Part shown: in pieces, positions 24,870 through 37,188 of the stretch | Numbering within the stretch: the first letter of the stretch is position 1 | Layout: each line of letters opens with the position of its first letter | DNA from: Artocarpus heterophyllus | Lineage: Eukaryota; Streptophyta; Magnoliopsida; Rosales; Moraceae | Direction of reading: 5' to 3' | DNA: 64,000 bases | Assembly: GCA_025403435.1 (NCBI GenBank) | Contig: CM046348.1 | Span: 25,913,899-25,977,898, forward strand | The notes under the pieces: generated by a model | What the model saw: the letters and a program-made list of their open reading frames with translations, nothing else | What the model was told of the DNA's origin: nothing | The model's database searches: none | Translations under genes and position numbers: made by a program

Positions 24870-25460
24870 GTAAATAAGTTGTAAATAAAGAATTAATTAC
24901 ATTATTTTTTAATTTAGCTATACTTATTATCTTTTATTTAGTAAATAAATAATTTATTTTTTCAAAATTAGAAGAAGGTGCAAAACTCCCTAAATTGAAA
25001 CTCTAGACTTTTAAAGCTTAATCTCTCTTGCACAGGTCTTTGCCGCTACAATTCCCTCTGCAAGAGGAGAACTGAGAAGCTCAAGGAAACCCATTCATTG
25101 CCATTTGCCTAGTGGTCTTGTTGTCGAGAGAGGGGAGGAGAGATAATGTTTGCAAGTGTTTTAAGTTTTGATAAAGGATAAATGAGATAGGATATTTTCA
25201 TTGGTGAATTTAAGTAGTAGTGTGATAAATATTAATTTATCAAGATTGTACCATTTAATAAACTTTACTTGCATTGGTGCTATTAATTAATCTTTATTCA
25301 CTATCTTTTCTTTCTATGGAAACAATTTTTATTCACTATCTGAGCTATGATATTTCTCTCTCTTCCCCATAAAAAGATTGAAATATTGAAGGAAAGAGAG
25401 AGGAGAGGAAAGGAAAGAAGTGAATCTTTAAAAAATACACAAAGAGTTATAAACACTAAT
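21976..25460. other. AT-rich intergenic DNA
   Basis: I see no supportable gene. 22975-23250 is slightly richer in GC and has a short frame with no recognisable motif. 23301-23495 is open for 64 codons but has no family signature. 23990-24215 is a C-rich patch. 24225-24960 is dominated by TATTTA-like words. A dinucleotide TA tract lies at about 24836-24865. 25020-25145 has a mixed-composition patch without homology I can name. Confidence 0.5.
24836..24865. repeat. (TA)n microsatellite
   Basis: Roughly fifteen uninterrupted TA dinucleotides lie in AT-rich DNA. It is likely length-polymorphic. Confidence 0.9.
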
Positions 25461-25463
25461 GGC

Positions 25464-26187
25464 CAATAAACTTTAAGGTATCCATCATTTTAACCTCTAA
25501 ACTTTAAAAATCACCATTTTACCTCCTAAATTTTCAAAACTCTTCACTTTGTCCCTTGAATTTTAAAATCACCATGTCGTCTTTGTTTTAATCCTCTTTA
25601 TATTTTTATGTTTACCGATGTTCTATTCAAATAGATATAATTAAGTTTACATGACTCGCATATGGGTTACCTGTAAGAACAAAAATGAGATTTTATCACT
25701 CTTAATTTTTGTTTACATTTACTTAATGTTTTTTTACCTGCTCTTATTTAAGAAAGATATATATGCACATTTCTTTTCAATATTCTTTGCAGATATCTTA
25801 TCATCTCTAATGCTTAACTCATCTTCTTTAATATTCAAATTCAGATATCAACAAACAATATTGACTTATTAAATGAGTTATGCATTAAAAAAGAGAAGAA
25901 ATATATAGGCAAGCCCTTTCTAAATGAGAGTTTAGATTAAGAAAAAAAAGCAATGGCATCAAATGAGAGTGAAAGTAAACTTTAGAGTGACAAAATCTCA
26001 TTTTTATCTTTACAGGTGACCTATATATGAATCATATGGGTTTAATTCTATCTATTTAAATAGAAAATTAGAAAATAGGAAAAATTAAGGAGGTTTAATA
26101 TAAGGGCAAAATGGTGATTTTTAAAATTCAAGTGACTTGTGGTGACTTTAAAAGTTCAGGGGATAAAGTTGGAAAGGCCCTAAAGTA
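25464..26187. mobile_element. Long-terminal-inverted-repeat element (MULE-like or unclassified)
   Basis: The left ~110 bases (ACTTTAAGGTATCC, AAAATCACCATTTTACC, CTTTGTCCCTTGAATTTTAA) recur as reverse complement in the right ~110 bases (AAAATGGTGATTTTTAAAATTCAAG, GGGGATAAAGTTGGAAAGG, CCCTAAAGTAT). Long TIRs of this kind are typical of Mutator-like non-autonomous elements. A CCAATA hexamer borders both ends, but a clear 8-11-bp duplication is not visible. The interior has no coding similarity. Confidence 0.55.
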
Positions 26188-26758
26188 TAGAACCAATAGT
26201 ATTAATAACCCAATATATAAAATAGAATCAGTTTTTCCATGAAGCTCCCAAAGTGTGGAAACACTTTTCTCCAAAAAATGAAGAGTGGAAATGCCTTCTT
26301 TTTTCTTTTTTTTTTTTTTTTTTTTTTGCATTTGTCTTCTTTTTGTCCATTTCTTCCTTTTTTTTTCTCCTTGTTTTTAGGCTTTTTTTCCCCAAAAAAT
26401 TTTGTAGTATTCTTTCTTCTCTCTTTCGTTTTCTTTTTCTTGATTTTTTTCTAACAAATTTTTAAGAATTGGTTTTTCAAAACAAATGTCGCACTTGGGT
26501 CTATTGGACCTGTTGGTTGACTTAGATTTGAACAAGAAAGTTCACATAAACCAAGATTTTGTAGGTATTTTTGAGGTCCCACAATTTAAAATTCCAAAAT
26601 ATCTTTGGTTTTTTTTTTTTTTTTGGCTCTCTCTTCTTCTTATCTTTCCCTTTTTTAAGTAAATTATGCTAAATAGACCAAGTGTGGAATCACTTGAAAG
26701 CAAACAATATGTTTCTGCTAATTAGAAAATAATAGGCAAATTGTAATTTTAGTGACTC

Positions 26759-26917
26759 AAGGGCCGTTTGGTATTGTTTTTAAAATAGGTGAAAATGTTT
26801 TTGTTTTAAAAAATATGAATATTTTAGAAATATGTTGAGAGTGTTTTTAAAATTTTTGCCTCAAAAAACATGCAAAAGCATTTCCAAAAATTCTGAGAAT
26901 AAAACCAACAAGGCCTT
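26759..26917. mobile_element. Small MITE with AAGGGCCGTTTGGT-type ends (~159 bp)
   Basis: The left end AAGGGCCGTTTGGT pairs with the right end, whose complement is AAGGCCTTGTTGGT. The interior is AT-rich and partly palindromic (TTTTTAAAAT blocks). Ends of the GGGCCGTTTGGT type are common in plant hAT-like MITEs. I could not find a convincing target duplication. Confidence 0.5.
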
Positions 26918-27096
26918 AGATTCTCAATCTTAACCTTCCTAAGAGGTTCTTTCTTTCTTTTTAATTTTTTCCTTTTCCTACTCTCTCTACCACCCTTTCT
27001 CTCTATTGCCTTCTCTCTCCTCTCTTGCGCCATCAATCTCTTCCGCTGATTGTAGACTGTGCTCTAACGTAAATGACGATAGAGATCGGCTAGCAC

Positions 27097-27672
27097 TAGG
27101 GCCGGTAATTTTAGACATGGCACGATGATACGATACAAAAATGACACGAGATAAATGGGTTTGGACCACACGTTTATTAATTGTGCCATAAATGAGTTGG
27201 CATAAATAACACGAAAATAAACGGGCTGGATTCGTGCTAACACGCTAAACACACCTTAACACGTTTAATTAAATGGGCCGTAAACGTGTTGACACGGCAC
27301 GACGCGACCCGCCCATTTATAACACATTTAAACTTAAAAATAAAAATATTTGAAACATTTATAGTAGGTTAGTATTAATTAGATATTGTGTTTTTATAAT
27401 TTTCTTTATTGGCTTTTTTAAATTTTTTAATTTTTAGTTAATTGGGTTATAAACGTATCATATGCGTGTTGTTATTGTGTCAACCTGTCACGGCACGTTT
27501 AACAATCGTGTTAATCGTGTCACGTCATGTTACTCGTGTCATAGGCGTATCGTGTTCGTGTTTACATTTCTGGCACGTTTATTAATCATGTCGTGTTCGT
27601 GTTTGGGCTAAACGTGTCGTGCTGTAAACGTGCCAACACAACCACGGCACAAACACGATTTTGCCACCTCTA
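27097..27672. mobile_element. Non-autonomous hAT element with perfect 8-bp TSD
   Basis: The ends are TAGGGCCGGTAATTTT on the left and, complemented, TAGAGGTGGCAAAATCG on the right, matching the plant hAT TIR pattern TAGGGGTGGCAAAA. The 8-bp duplication GCTAGCAC is perfect (27089-27096 and 27673-27680). The subterminal regions are packed with ACACG/CGTGT words (hAT transposase-binding-like repeats). No transposase frame is present. Confidence 0.87.
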
Positions 27673-27722
27673 GCTAGCACCCATCTCCATTCTCTTCCTC
27701 CTCCTTTCTTTTTCCTCCTCAC

Positions 27723-27846
27723 AGTCACAATATAAGCTTTGTTGTCGTTAAGAGCCTCTAATGGCTCAATCATGTACCGGTCATGTTCTCTGACAGTCTT
27801 TGCCATCAATTCATTGGAGTAGTTCCCATGAAATTTCATCACTTTT
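27723..27846 (-). other. Exon-like fragment of unknown gene
   Basis: On the minus strand a 124-base segment is preceded by a pyrimidine-poor but AG-ended acceptor-like site and followed directly by GTGAGG, a donor-like site. It reads continuously as about 41 codons with a balanced, protein-like composition (FHGNYSNELMAKTVREHDRY, then EPLEALNDNKAYIV). The flanking DNA on both sides is low-complexity, and no neighbouring exon is apparent. I do not recognise the protein. It may be a captured or relict exon of a host gene. Confidence 0.35.
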
Positions 27847-27849
27847 CTA

Positions 27850-28600
27850 CTCCTTTTTTTTTGTCCTTATCTTGCGCCTAATGTTCTATCTATTTTCACA
27901 TCCATTTTATTGAATTGTTTTTTTCCATTTCTAATTTGTTTCTGTAAAAATAATTTTTTCACAAAACATTTGTTAATGCTGTTGCCCATAATATTTTTTT
28001 TTCATTCTACGTGGCCATATAGATATCTATCTACTTCTCTACTTCTTCTATGTATCTCTAGGTAGTTTCCATATACTATCCACTTAAGTATGTTATTGAG
28101 TGACTTTTATATATGTCTTCTTTTGCTTTTCTCAAATGCAATACCCCAAAAATCACCCCCTTTCTTTTGTTTTTCTTAAATGCAATAACCCAAATCTCTT
28201 CCAAATCTCTTTCCTTTTTTTTTTTCTTTTGCTTTTTCGTTTGTTTTTGCCTGTCCTTCCTTATTTTGTATTTACATATTTTGGTCCCTCATTTTTATTT
28301 TTTTATCACTTTTTGCCTCATCTTTTTGTTGCATTCCCTCTTAACATTTTATCTATTTTCACATCCGCTTCCTAAAATTATTTTTTATAAATATTTTCTT
28401 TCACGTATTTTTTTACAATTTTTTAGAACAATATTTTCATATGTTACCTAAATAAACATTTCTTATATAATTGTAATTAAAATATTTTTCCCTCAAATAT
28501 AGCCCTGTAAATTATTTTTATATATACTTCTTATATGTAACAAGTATATTGCTTTGCGACCTTTATATTTTATCCACTTAAGTATATGTCTTGCGTGCCT
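27850..28600. other. T-rich low-complexity DNA
   Basis: Long T/C-rich stretches give frames of almost pure Phe/Leu/Ser that are compositional artefacts. I see no gene or element termini. Confidence 0.6.
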
Positions 28601-29094
28601 GTAAATAAGGATATTCATCGATTGGTTTTTAGTTGGTTAGTTTCCGACTGATGGCGGTTGGTTTTGAGAAATACAACTGAGCATTAACCAAGTGTCAAAA
28701 AGGTTCGATTAGTTTTCGCCCGATGATGGTCGGTTTGTAGTGGTCAGTTTTAGACAATAGCAACTAGCCATGCTACAGATAGTAATCCATTAGTAGCCTA
28801 CTTGGTTCTATTTGTTTTTTCCTTTGACAATAAAGTGCATTACATGATTTTAAAAACTCTCAATAATGATAAAGTAAACAATAAAAACCAAGAAAATTAG
28901 CTAGAAAATTCATCACTTAACAATAAAGTCCAACGTTTTGAAATTTTGAACATTATATTGTGTTTAATATATAATCTATTATTAAAATTTATATTTATAC
29001 TTTTATAAGAAAAAACTAATTGGTCGGTTTAGTTTGAACAAACGAAAAAATCGCTTTTGAAAACCGAACCACTCATTTTGTGAGCTGTCGGTTT

Positions 29095-29631
29095 TGTTAG
29101 GAATTAGGCACCTCTTAATTCTAAGAACACTAAGAATGAATGATTGTAGAAAAAAGGAATTAGAGAAAGATATAAAAGGAACACCAAATTTTTATACAGG
29201 TTTGTCAAATTTGTGACTATGTCCTGTTTCTGCCATTGCAGATTCTACTATGGTGAAGGAGATGATTACAGATTTCAAGAGAAATTTCTATCACACACTC
29301 TCAAATTGTGTTTCCCAAATCTCTCTTCTATCACACCAAACAAAGTTCTCATGCTCAAAATATGCCCATAAACCCTAGTCGTCTTATCTCTATTTAAATA
29401 ACCATAAGGAAGGAGAGGAAAAATCAATACAATTAAGAAACCCTAGCAGCCACACATAATGTTGGCTTAAAACCATGCTTTTGAACTAAGAAGTCATATG
29501 CTGTAGCACCGGTCTTGATTTTGGACTGCCGCCGCGATGCCCAATCTTGGCGCTATGGTGCCCGAGCACTGCCTTCTCTCCTTTTTTTTTTCTTTCTTTT
29601 GTTGGGTTTTGATTTGGCACCATCTGCAACA
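29095..29631 (-). repeat. 3' LTR of the degenerate copia element (537 bp)
   Basis: It starts TGTTAGGAATTAGG and ends CTGCAACA, and aligns along its length with 33586-34160. A GC-rich dyad-like cluster (CTGCCGCCGCGATGCCC, GGCGCTATGGTGCCC) lies at about 29525-29570. Confidence 0.85.
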
Positions 29632-29679
29632 ATCTCTCACTTAGAGACTAATTAATCACCGTATCTACAACTGCAGGAG

Positions 29680-32600
29680 TAACAACTTCTCACACCTCAA
29701 GGCGAAGTCCAACTGAAGTTGCGCACAACTTCAGTTTCTCAATCGAAACAGTTTTGGTGAACATATCTGCTGGATTCTGACTCCCAAGAATCTTCTCAAG
29801 CACTAACACCCTATCCTTCAAAGTCGATTTGATGAAATGATAACGCAACTATATATACTTCGTCCTAGCATGAAATATAGGATTTTTGCCAATTGTATGG
29901 TGCTTTGACTGTCGCTATATAGCACACTCCTTTCCTGCTTGTGACCCTAGTTCTTCCAGAAAAGACTGCAACCAAATTATCTCCATACTAGCTTCAGTCA
30001 TTGTCACGTACTCTGCTCTAGTTATAGAGAATGCAACTATCTTTTGCAGTTTCAAGACCTAACTAACTACTGTGCCACCCAAAGTATAAACGTAACCAGT
30101 AGTACTCTTTCTACCATCAATATCTCCAGCCATATCAGCATTTACATAATCCTATAATCCCAAGTCTGAGTTCTTGAAACATGGAGCTAAACCTGTAGTA
30201 CCTTTCAAACATCTAAAAATCTATTTCATTGCCTCCCAATGCTGGTTGCCTGGATTGTTCATGTACCTACTCACAACTCCCACTACATGTACAATGTCCG
30301 GTGTGGTACAAACTACGGCATACATGAGATTGCCTATTGCAGAAGCATAAGGCACATTGGCCATGTGATCTCACTCCTCCTTTGTGGTTGGTGATTTCTC
30401 TTTTGACAACTTGAAGTGACTAGCCAAAGAAGTACTCACAGGCTTCGTATTATTCATGTTCAATCTGTTAGGCACCTTTTCAACATATTCTTTCTGTGAC
30501 AATTTCAAACCACTACTGTTCCTTGTTATTCTCATCCCAAGGATTTTTTTTACAGCACCCAAATCCTTCATCACCAACTACTTAGACAACTCCTTCTTTA
30601 GCTTGTCAATCTCCTGTTTGCATCCTCCTGCTATGAGCATGTCATCAACATATAGCAACAATATAATATAAGAGTCACCAAAGTTCTTCACATAACAACA
30701 GTGATCTGTCTCATACCTCAAGAAACCACTACTACACATAAAGTCATCAAACTTCTTATACCACTGCCTAGGGAGCTTGTTTAAAGGCCATACAAGCTCT
30801 TCTAAAGTTTGCACACAATGTTCTTCTTACCCTGTACTTCGAAACCTTGTGTTCATGTAGATCTCCTCTTCCAAATCACCATGGAGAAAGGCTATCTTAA
30901 CATCCAACTATTCCAAGAACAAGTCTTCATTTGCCATTAGCGCAAGTACCATTTTGATCGTGGTTAGTTTCACCACCGGAGAAAAAATCTCATTGAATTC
31001 AATGCCCTCTTTCTGTTGAAAGCCTTTTACCATCAGCTTTGCCTTATACCGTTTGCTGCCATCACATTCATCTTTTATTCGGTATACCAATTTGTTGTGT
31101 AAATCCTTTTTGCCCTTTGGTAACTCTACCAATTACCATGTTTGATTGAATATTAAAGAATTCATCTTATCCCTCATAGCTAACTCCTACTTAACTGAAT
31201 CTTTGGCCTGTATGGCTTCATCATAACTCTCCATTTCACCTCTGTCGATCAACAGAATATAGTACAATGAAGGAGAGTTTCTCTACGATGACCTGATGGT
31301 CCTGTTAGATCTCTTAACTGTAGTAGCAGAAGTGCTTTGTTTCCTTCTAGAGCTATATTTCCTTGATCTTCAACTTGTAAATTTTGCACTTCTACTTTAG
31401 GAAGATCCTTCAATGGAATTACTTTAAGCTTCTTATCTTTAGAACCTGTACTTCTAGAGTCATTCTATCTCTGTCCTTATACAGAACACTCACATCCTTG
31501 TTCCTGATAATCTTTCGATTTTGGTTATCCCAAAAACGAAAACCAAACTCATGTCCACCATAGCCAACAAAAAAGACATTTTTTAGATTTTGCATCAAGT
31601 TTACTTGTAGCAGTATAATTAATGTGAATATAGAAAACACACCCAAACACTTTCAAATAAGAGAGGTTAACCTTTTTACCACTCTAAACTTCTTCCAATA
31701 GCTTGAACTTCAATGGTGTGGATGGACTTTTATTGATTAGAAGAGCTGCAATGTTAATTGCCTTAGCCTAAAACGACTTTGGTAGCCCCGCATACAATGT
31801 CATACTTCTAGCACGCTTGTTCAGAGTTCTATTCATCCTCTCATCTACACCATTATGTTGTGGTTTCCTTGGAATAGTTTCATCATCTTTATTCCATTCT
31901 CAGCATACTTAAAATCATCATCTATGTACTCTCCCCTATTATAAGACTATAAGCACTTTACCTTCAAATCTATCTCATTCTCCACCATAACTTTCCATCT
32001 CTTGAAAGCATCAACAACATTAGATTTGTTTTTCAGAAAGTAAACCCATACCTTCCTGCTTGAGTCATCAATAAATGTCACATAGTAATTTGAACCATCG
32101 AGAGAAGTAATCGTCAAAGGTCCCCACACATCTATATGAATTTGCTCCAACTTTCTGGACTTTGGCTCTCTACCTATCTTTGAAAAACTGACTCTCTTCT
32201 ATTTACCAAAGATGCAGCCTTCACATAAACTATGATCAATAGTTTTCAACCCTGATAGTTTTCCTTCAAAGTGAAGTACCTTCATTCCATTCCCTTTTTA
32301 CTCATGTGCCTGAGTCTATAATGCCTAGCTCAGTATTAGTAGCAGAGTCAGCAATTGCTATCTCTATAACTAGAATTAATGTAGAAAGTGCTAGCTTTAC
32401 GCCCCTGAACAATAACCATGGCTCCCTTTGTGACTTTCCAACCTCCACAATTGAAGGGTACATTATGTCCTTCGTCGTCAAGTTACCCCATCGAAATCAA
32501 GTTGCACATCAATTTGAGTACATGTCTTACCTTATGAATCTTTAGGCATTTATAAATTGACATCTCTAATGCTAACAATGTCCAAAGGTTCACCATTAGC

Positions 32601-33560
32601 AAGATAAACCTTACCATGATTTCTGACAACATAATTCTCCAAGATATCACGATGTGCAGTGGTGTAGAATAATGCTCATGAATCTATCACCCATGAATCA
32701 AGGAAATTGTCAACAGATGAGAGAAAGGCATCCTATGCCTCTTCAGTTGCAGCGTTTGCTGCATCATTGTTCTTGTCTTCATTCTTCTTCGGAGTAATGT
32801 AATTCTTTTTTAAGTGGCCAATCTTCCCACAATTCCAACACTCTATATTCCTACCGTTCCTTAACTTGCTTCTCCCATTCCTCCACTTACCTTTTTTGCC
32901 ATTATCCTTGTTGGAATACCTCTCAGATTTTCTACCTCTATTCTCAACATTAAGGGCCAAGTTCGATGTTGAAGTTTCACCTAGAATCCTTTCTACGGAC
33001 TTTTTCCTCCAAAATAGAATTTCTGACATCAATAAACTTTAATTTTGCATTCCCAATCGAATTGGTAATGGTCACCCTAATGGGTTCCTAACTATTCGGT
33101 AACGAGGCCAAAAGGATTAGGGCATTGATCTCATCATCACATTTAATCTCTACCGAGACCAATTGATTCAGAACAATATTAAAATTATTTAGATGCTCTA
33201 CCACCAAGGCACCTTTAGACATTTTTAAATTAAAGAACTTCTTTATGAGGTGTACCTTATTATTGGCCAAGGGCTTCTCATACATGTCTGACAGAGCCTT
33301 CATCATCCCTGCTGTAGTCTTCTACTTTGCTACGTTGTGGGCCACATTCTTTGACAAAGTCAAATGGATCACACCCACCACCTGTCTGTCAAAGAGATTC
33401 CACTCCTCATCCTTCATGCCTTCGGGCTTATCTCCCAAGGCCAAGTGTAATTTTTTGCTGTAGAGGTAATCTTCCACTTGCATCCTCTAATAGGAAAAAC
33501 CCAAACCATCAAATTTGGTGATACTAGCTACTGACCCTTCTTCGCCCATCATCGTTCTTG
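29680..33560 (-). pseudogene. Degenerate copia gag-pol
   Basis: Minus-strand order: gag helical region at 33088-33306 (LIKKFFNLKMSKG, VLNQL), then a zinc knuckle at about 32820-32860 reading CWNCGKIGHLKKNY. Its final cysteine is replaced by tyrosine. The integrase core is at 31947-32150 (HIDVWGPL, FIDDSSRKVWVYFL), and a post-integrase region lies at 31419-31646 (FVGYGGHEFGFRFWD). RT spans 30578-31132 with an intact YVDD (LLLYVDDMLIAG). The RT end and RNase H span 29680-30577, the latter without a clean frame. The layout PR-IN-RT-RH is that of Ty1-copia. No continuous polyprotein can be made. The lineage within copia is not resolved. Confidence 0.85.
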
Positions 33561-33585
33561 ACCTGAACCTTCACTCTGATACCAG

Positions 33586-34160
33586 TTCTTGAGAATTAAG
33601 CACCTTCTAATTCTAAAAAACCAAAAATGAATGATTGCAGAAAAAAGGAATTAGAGAAAGATAAAAGAGGAACACTAAATTTTTATACAGGTTCATCAAC
33701 TTTGTGACTACGTCTTATATTTATCACTGTAGATTCCACTATGATGAAGGAGATGATTACAGATTACAAGAGAATTTCTATCACACACTCTCAAATTGTG
33801 GTTCCCAAATCTCTCTTCTATCATAACAAACAGAGTTCTCATGCTCAAAATATGCCCATAAACCCTAGCCGTCTTATCTCTATTTAAATAACCTCAAGGA
33901 AGGAGAGGAAAAATCACTACAATTAAGAAACCCTAGCAGCCACACATAATTTTGGCTTAAAACCATGACTTTTTCCCTGAGAAGTTGTATAAAACATATT
34001 TTTAGCGCTGCAGTGCCCGAATCCAACGCTGCAATGTCGGTCTTGATTTTGGGTTGGCGCCACGGCGCCCAATCTTAGAGCTACAAGTGCCCAGGCACTG
34101 CCTTCTCTCCCCCTTTTTTTTTTTCTTTTGTTGGGCCTTGATTTGGCTCCATTTGCAATA
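33586..34160 (-). repeat. 5' LTR of the degenerate copia element
   Basis: It is homologous to 29095-29631 but longer (about 575 bp) because of an expanded GC-rich segment. At 34006-34095 four dyad-like units of the GCGCTGCAGTGCCC / GGCGCCACGGCGCCC kind start near 34006, 34026, 34057 and 34078 (spacing 20, 31, 21). The terminal bases are mutated from the expected TG/CA. Confidence 0.8.
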
Positions 34161-34375
34161 GGTTTTCCGACCGAATTGGTCGGTGTTGGCATTGAAATTG
34201 ATTTTTTTGGTTTTTTCTAGTCTATTTTGGTGCTGCGGCGCCCAGCCACTGCCTTCTCTCCTCCTTTTTTTTTCTTTTGCTGGGTTTTGATTTGGCTCCA
34301 TCTGCAATAGGTTTTCCGACGGAATCGGTCGGTTTTGCCATTCAAATTGATTTTTTTGGTTTTTTCTAGTCTGTT
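34085..34375. repeat. Tandem duplication spanning an LTR/flank junction
   Basis: The segment running from CCCAGGCACTGCCTTCTCTC through the LTR end and GGTTTTCCGACCGAAT to TTTTTTCTAGTCT is repeated immediately: first copy about 34085-34225, second about 34226-34375. The unit contains the 3' part of the copia LTR plus flanking hAT-like DNA, so the duplication arose after the copia insertion. Confidence 0.8.
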
Positions 34376-34433
34376 TGACGATCAATCTCAATCAGTTCTC
34401 TGTTTTTATTTTTTGAACAACCCTACCTATAAG

Positions 34434-37116
34434 TCCCCCCGATAAGGGTTTTAAAGATGGTTAAAAACTGTAGTCATTTGTTGTGACATACAACAACATT
34501 TGATAAGACGACGAGTTCAACAACCTTTGTCTCATCTTTTAATGATGGTTTTAGCCATCATGAAATGCAATAATTGTTTTAGTATTATTTACTCAAATAT
34601 TGCCTTGTTGTATATTTGAATATATCTTACATATGTATAATAGAGAGTTTTATATATGGGTTATTCCATTTATATCTTCATTTTGTGTTTTTTATTTTGA
34701 TTTTTCTCTATTAAAATAATTTTTTTAAAGTAATCCTTGTCAATACAATTTACCTTTTTACCCTATTAAAGTAATTGTTCTTAAATATCTCTCTACTTCA
34801 TTGCTTTTCTTTTCTCGATAACACTCCCAACTACTATTTGTCTAATGAAATTCTAATTTACCTATGCTAAAATAATATCTCTCACATATGTCTATACTTA
34901 AACATTGTTTACGCGGCACACACATATTTAGTTAACTACATATTTTGTTTGAAAGATGTGTTTTATGCATTTTTTTTTTTTTTCCTTTTAGATCATGTGC
35001 CCTTTATATGTGCCTTACTAAACTTTTTTTTCCCTAATCTTCCTAATTAAAATAACTTGTCTTACATGTGTGCTTGTCTGAACATTTTTTGTATTTAATA
35101 TTATTTTTTTCACTGGATCCCATAGGTATTTTTTTTTTATTATCCAACTCAAATAATTTATTCTCAAATGTGTCTCTATCTTAATATTTTTCACATTACT
35201 TTTTCAAATAATTTTTTCCACATGTATTCTGTAAATAATTTTTTATCCAATTCATCCCACTTGAAACCTTTTTTTCTTTCAAATTTTCTCTACTCATATT
35301 TGTTTATAACAAAACTAAACTTTAACGAAAGTAATATAGCAAAACAATAAATAAGAATTTTTTAAAAAATCCTAAATCTTCATATACATACACACACACA
35401 CTCACACTCTATTGTAAAAGTGTGTTAAGGCTAAGGCACACAGAACTGACATGTGGGGGAATCGAACTCCTCCCACGCTTTTTGTGTTTGCTTTATTGGG
35501 GGGACGAAAGGTCCCCTTGGTATATTTTGTTTTATTGTTTTATTTTATTATTTTATTTTTCTTTTTCCACTTCTTTTTTATACTTCTCATCTTTTTTTGC
35601 TTTTAGTTTAGAGAAATTATTTTTTTTTTGCTTTTTTTATCCTTTTTTTTTAATCTTTTTCTTCATTTCTTTTTTTGCCCTTCTTACCATTTGCATTTTT
35701 AGTGTTTTATTTTTATTCCTTCCCAACTTTATGATTATTTTGTTTATATATTTTCAGATCCATTTCATTAAATAATTTTCTTAACAAATATATCATCAAA
35801 ATATTTTTTAAAAATTAACTCTTATTGCATGTTCTTTTGCATTCTTTAATATGTTATTTTATTAAGTGTGACCTCTAAGTTTTGTTCATATTTCTTTCTA
35901 TTTAAGCAACTTCTTTCTCCTTTATATATTTTTATAAAAATATTCTTTCTCAGATATGGGATTATCCGACCCAATTTTTTCAGCTAAACTTTCCCCACCT
36001 ATGCCACTTACGAACGTTTTCCCTTAATTGTTCCCCTAAAACAATTTCTTCTCAAATGTAGTGTTGTCATACAACCTTCTCAAATACTTTTTTGATACAT
36101 GCCCTTAAATAATTTGTTATCTAACTTTTCATACCAAAACCTTTTCTCCCTATAAAAAATGCCCTATTAAACTTTTTTTTAACTAAATTAAATTATTAAA
36201 AGAATTAAAATGAGTAAAGCTAAATTATGGAAGAAATTTTAAATATTTTTATAAAAACATATAAAAAATACACGCGAGCTTATCACTAGTATAAGAACAT
36301 ATTGAATATGCACGTGCATTTCCAATCAATAAAAATGAAATTGATCGACAAAAGTCACTGCATTCAATAATACTAAAAACAAGATAGTTTGTTGTTGCCA
36401 GGTTGGGATTGATAGAATCATCGAATTAATCCCTGTAGGGGTCAGGCTGCCCTATATTTCTTCAAAAGAAATTATGCCTATCATCAACCTTCATTGCTGA
36501 ATCAGAACCTTTTTCTACCATCACGTTATCACATGCAGACATCTCAACGCGATGTGTCGGAAAAGCTCCCATGTAAAAATCAAGAAATCATCAAACGATT
36601 CTCTTCTTCTTCCTTTTTTTTTTTTAATGAAGGAATAATTAAACGACCATGTCATGTACTTCTCCTTTAACACCAAACTCTTTTTAGCACTCGATGAACG
36701 CATAAATTGTCAAATTTCGAAAGGATATTATTGTTAATTAAAAAAACGTGCATCATTGTTTGATTGAGACTCCACTTGATGTTATATGCTTACTCATAGG
36801 TCCACATCTATTGTCTTATTTTTCTATCCTATTGTTTGTCCCTTTTCTATTTTTTTTTATGCATCATTTAAACTTAACAAGCTAAACACATAAATATGAC
36901 TTAAATTATTAAAATAATTAAGCAATTCACTTAGACTATAAAAGTAATTGGGAGATGACCAAAGGAACAAGAAAATGAGGCAATAGATTTTGCTTCGTAA
37001 TTTATGGTTCAAATTGAATATACTTAGCCTTTAAATTTAATGTTAAAAACTTGAACTTACGATGTTTTCCCCCTTCCTCGTGGGACAATACGATGTTTGT
37101 AAATGCAACACATTCA

Positions 37117-37149
<33 letters not shown>

Positions 37150-37188
37150 ATATGTAAATGTAAATGTATTTGTATATGGATATGTGTA
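34434..37188. other. AT-rich intergenic DNA, mainly T-rich
   Basis: Nothing gene-like is supported. 34980-35780 is dominated by poly-T with Phe/Leu-only frames. A short CA tract lies around 35384-35405, and a TA tract at 37118-37140 borders the next LTR. A box-B-like GGAATCGAACTCC at 35457 lacks a matching box A or tail. Confidence 0.55.

Larger units (their letters stand above)
29095..34160 (-). mobile_element. Degenerate Ty1-copia retrotransposon, minus strand
   Basis: LTRs at 29095-29631 and about 33586-34160 bracket a decayed gag-pol on the minus strand. A PBS-like TGGTATCAGAG (minus) lies at 33574-33584 next to the right LTR, so that one is the 5' LTR. The pentamer GGTTT duplicates on both sides (29090-29094 and 34161-34165). 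The insertion lies within an hAT-like element. Frameshifts and stops are frequent, so it is inactive. Confidence 0.9.
28606..34425. mobile_element. hAT-like element split by a copia insertion
   Basis: The left end TAAGGATATTCATCGATTGG and the right end (complement TAGGGTTGTTCAAAA) resemble a plant hAT TIR of the TAGGGNTGTTCA type. Octamers next to the ends are CCTGTAAA (28598-28605) and CCTATAAG (34426-34433), an 8-bp duplication with two transitions. The interior halves carry GGTCGGTTT/AAACCGA words. Sequence at 28606-29094 continues at 34161-34425 once the copia element at 29095-34160 is removed. Confidence 0.65.

Noticed and set aside
26239..26465. Phe-rich frames of about 70 codons
   Set aside because: They are the translation of a poly-T tract.
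35450..35475. Second SINE from a box-B-like GGAATCGAACTCC
   Set aside because: No box A at the right distance, no tail and no target duplication.
37118..37140. TA tract at the LTR edge as a target duplication
   Set aside because: It is a plain microsatellite ending about 50 bp before the LTR. The element's other end is missing, so no duplication can be tested.
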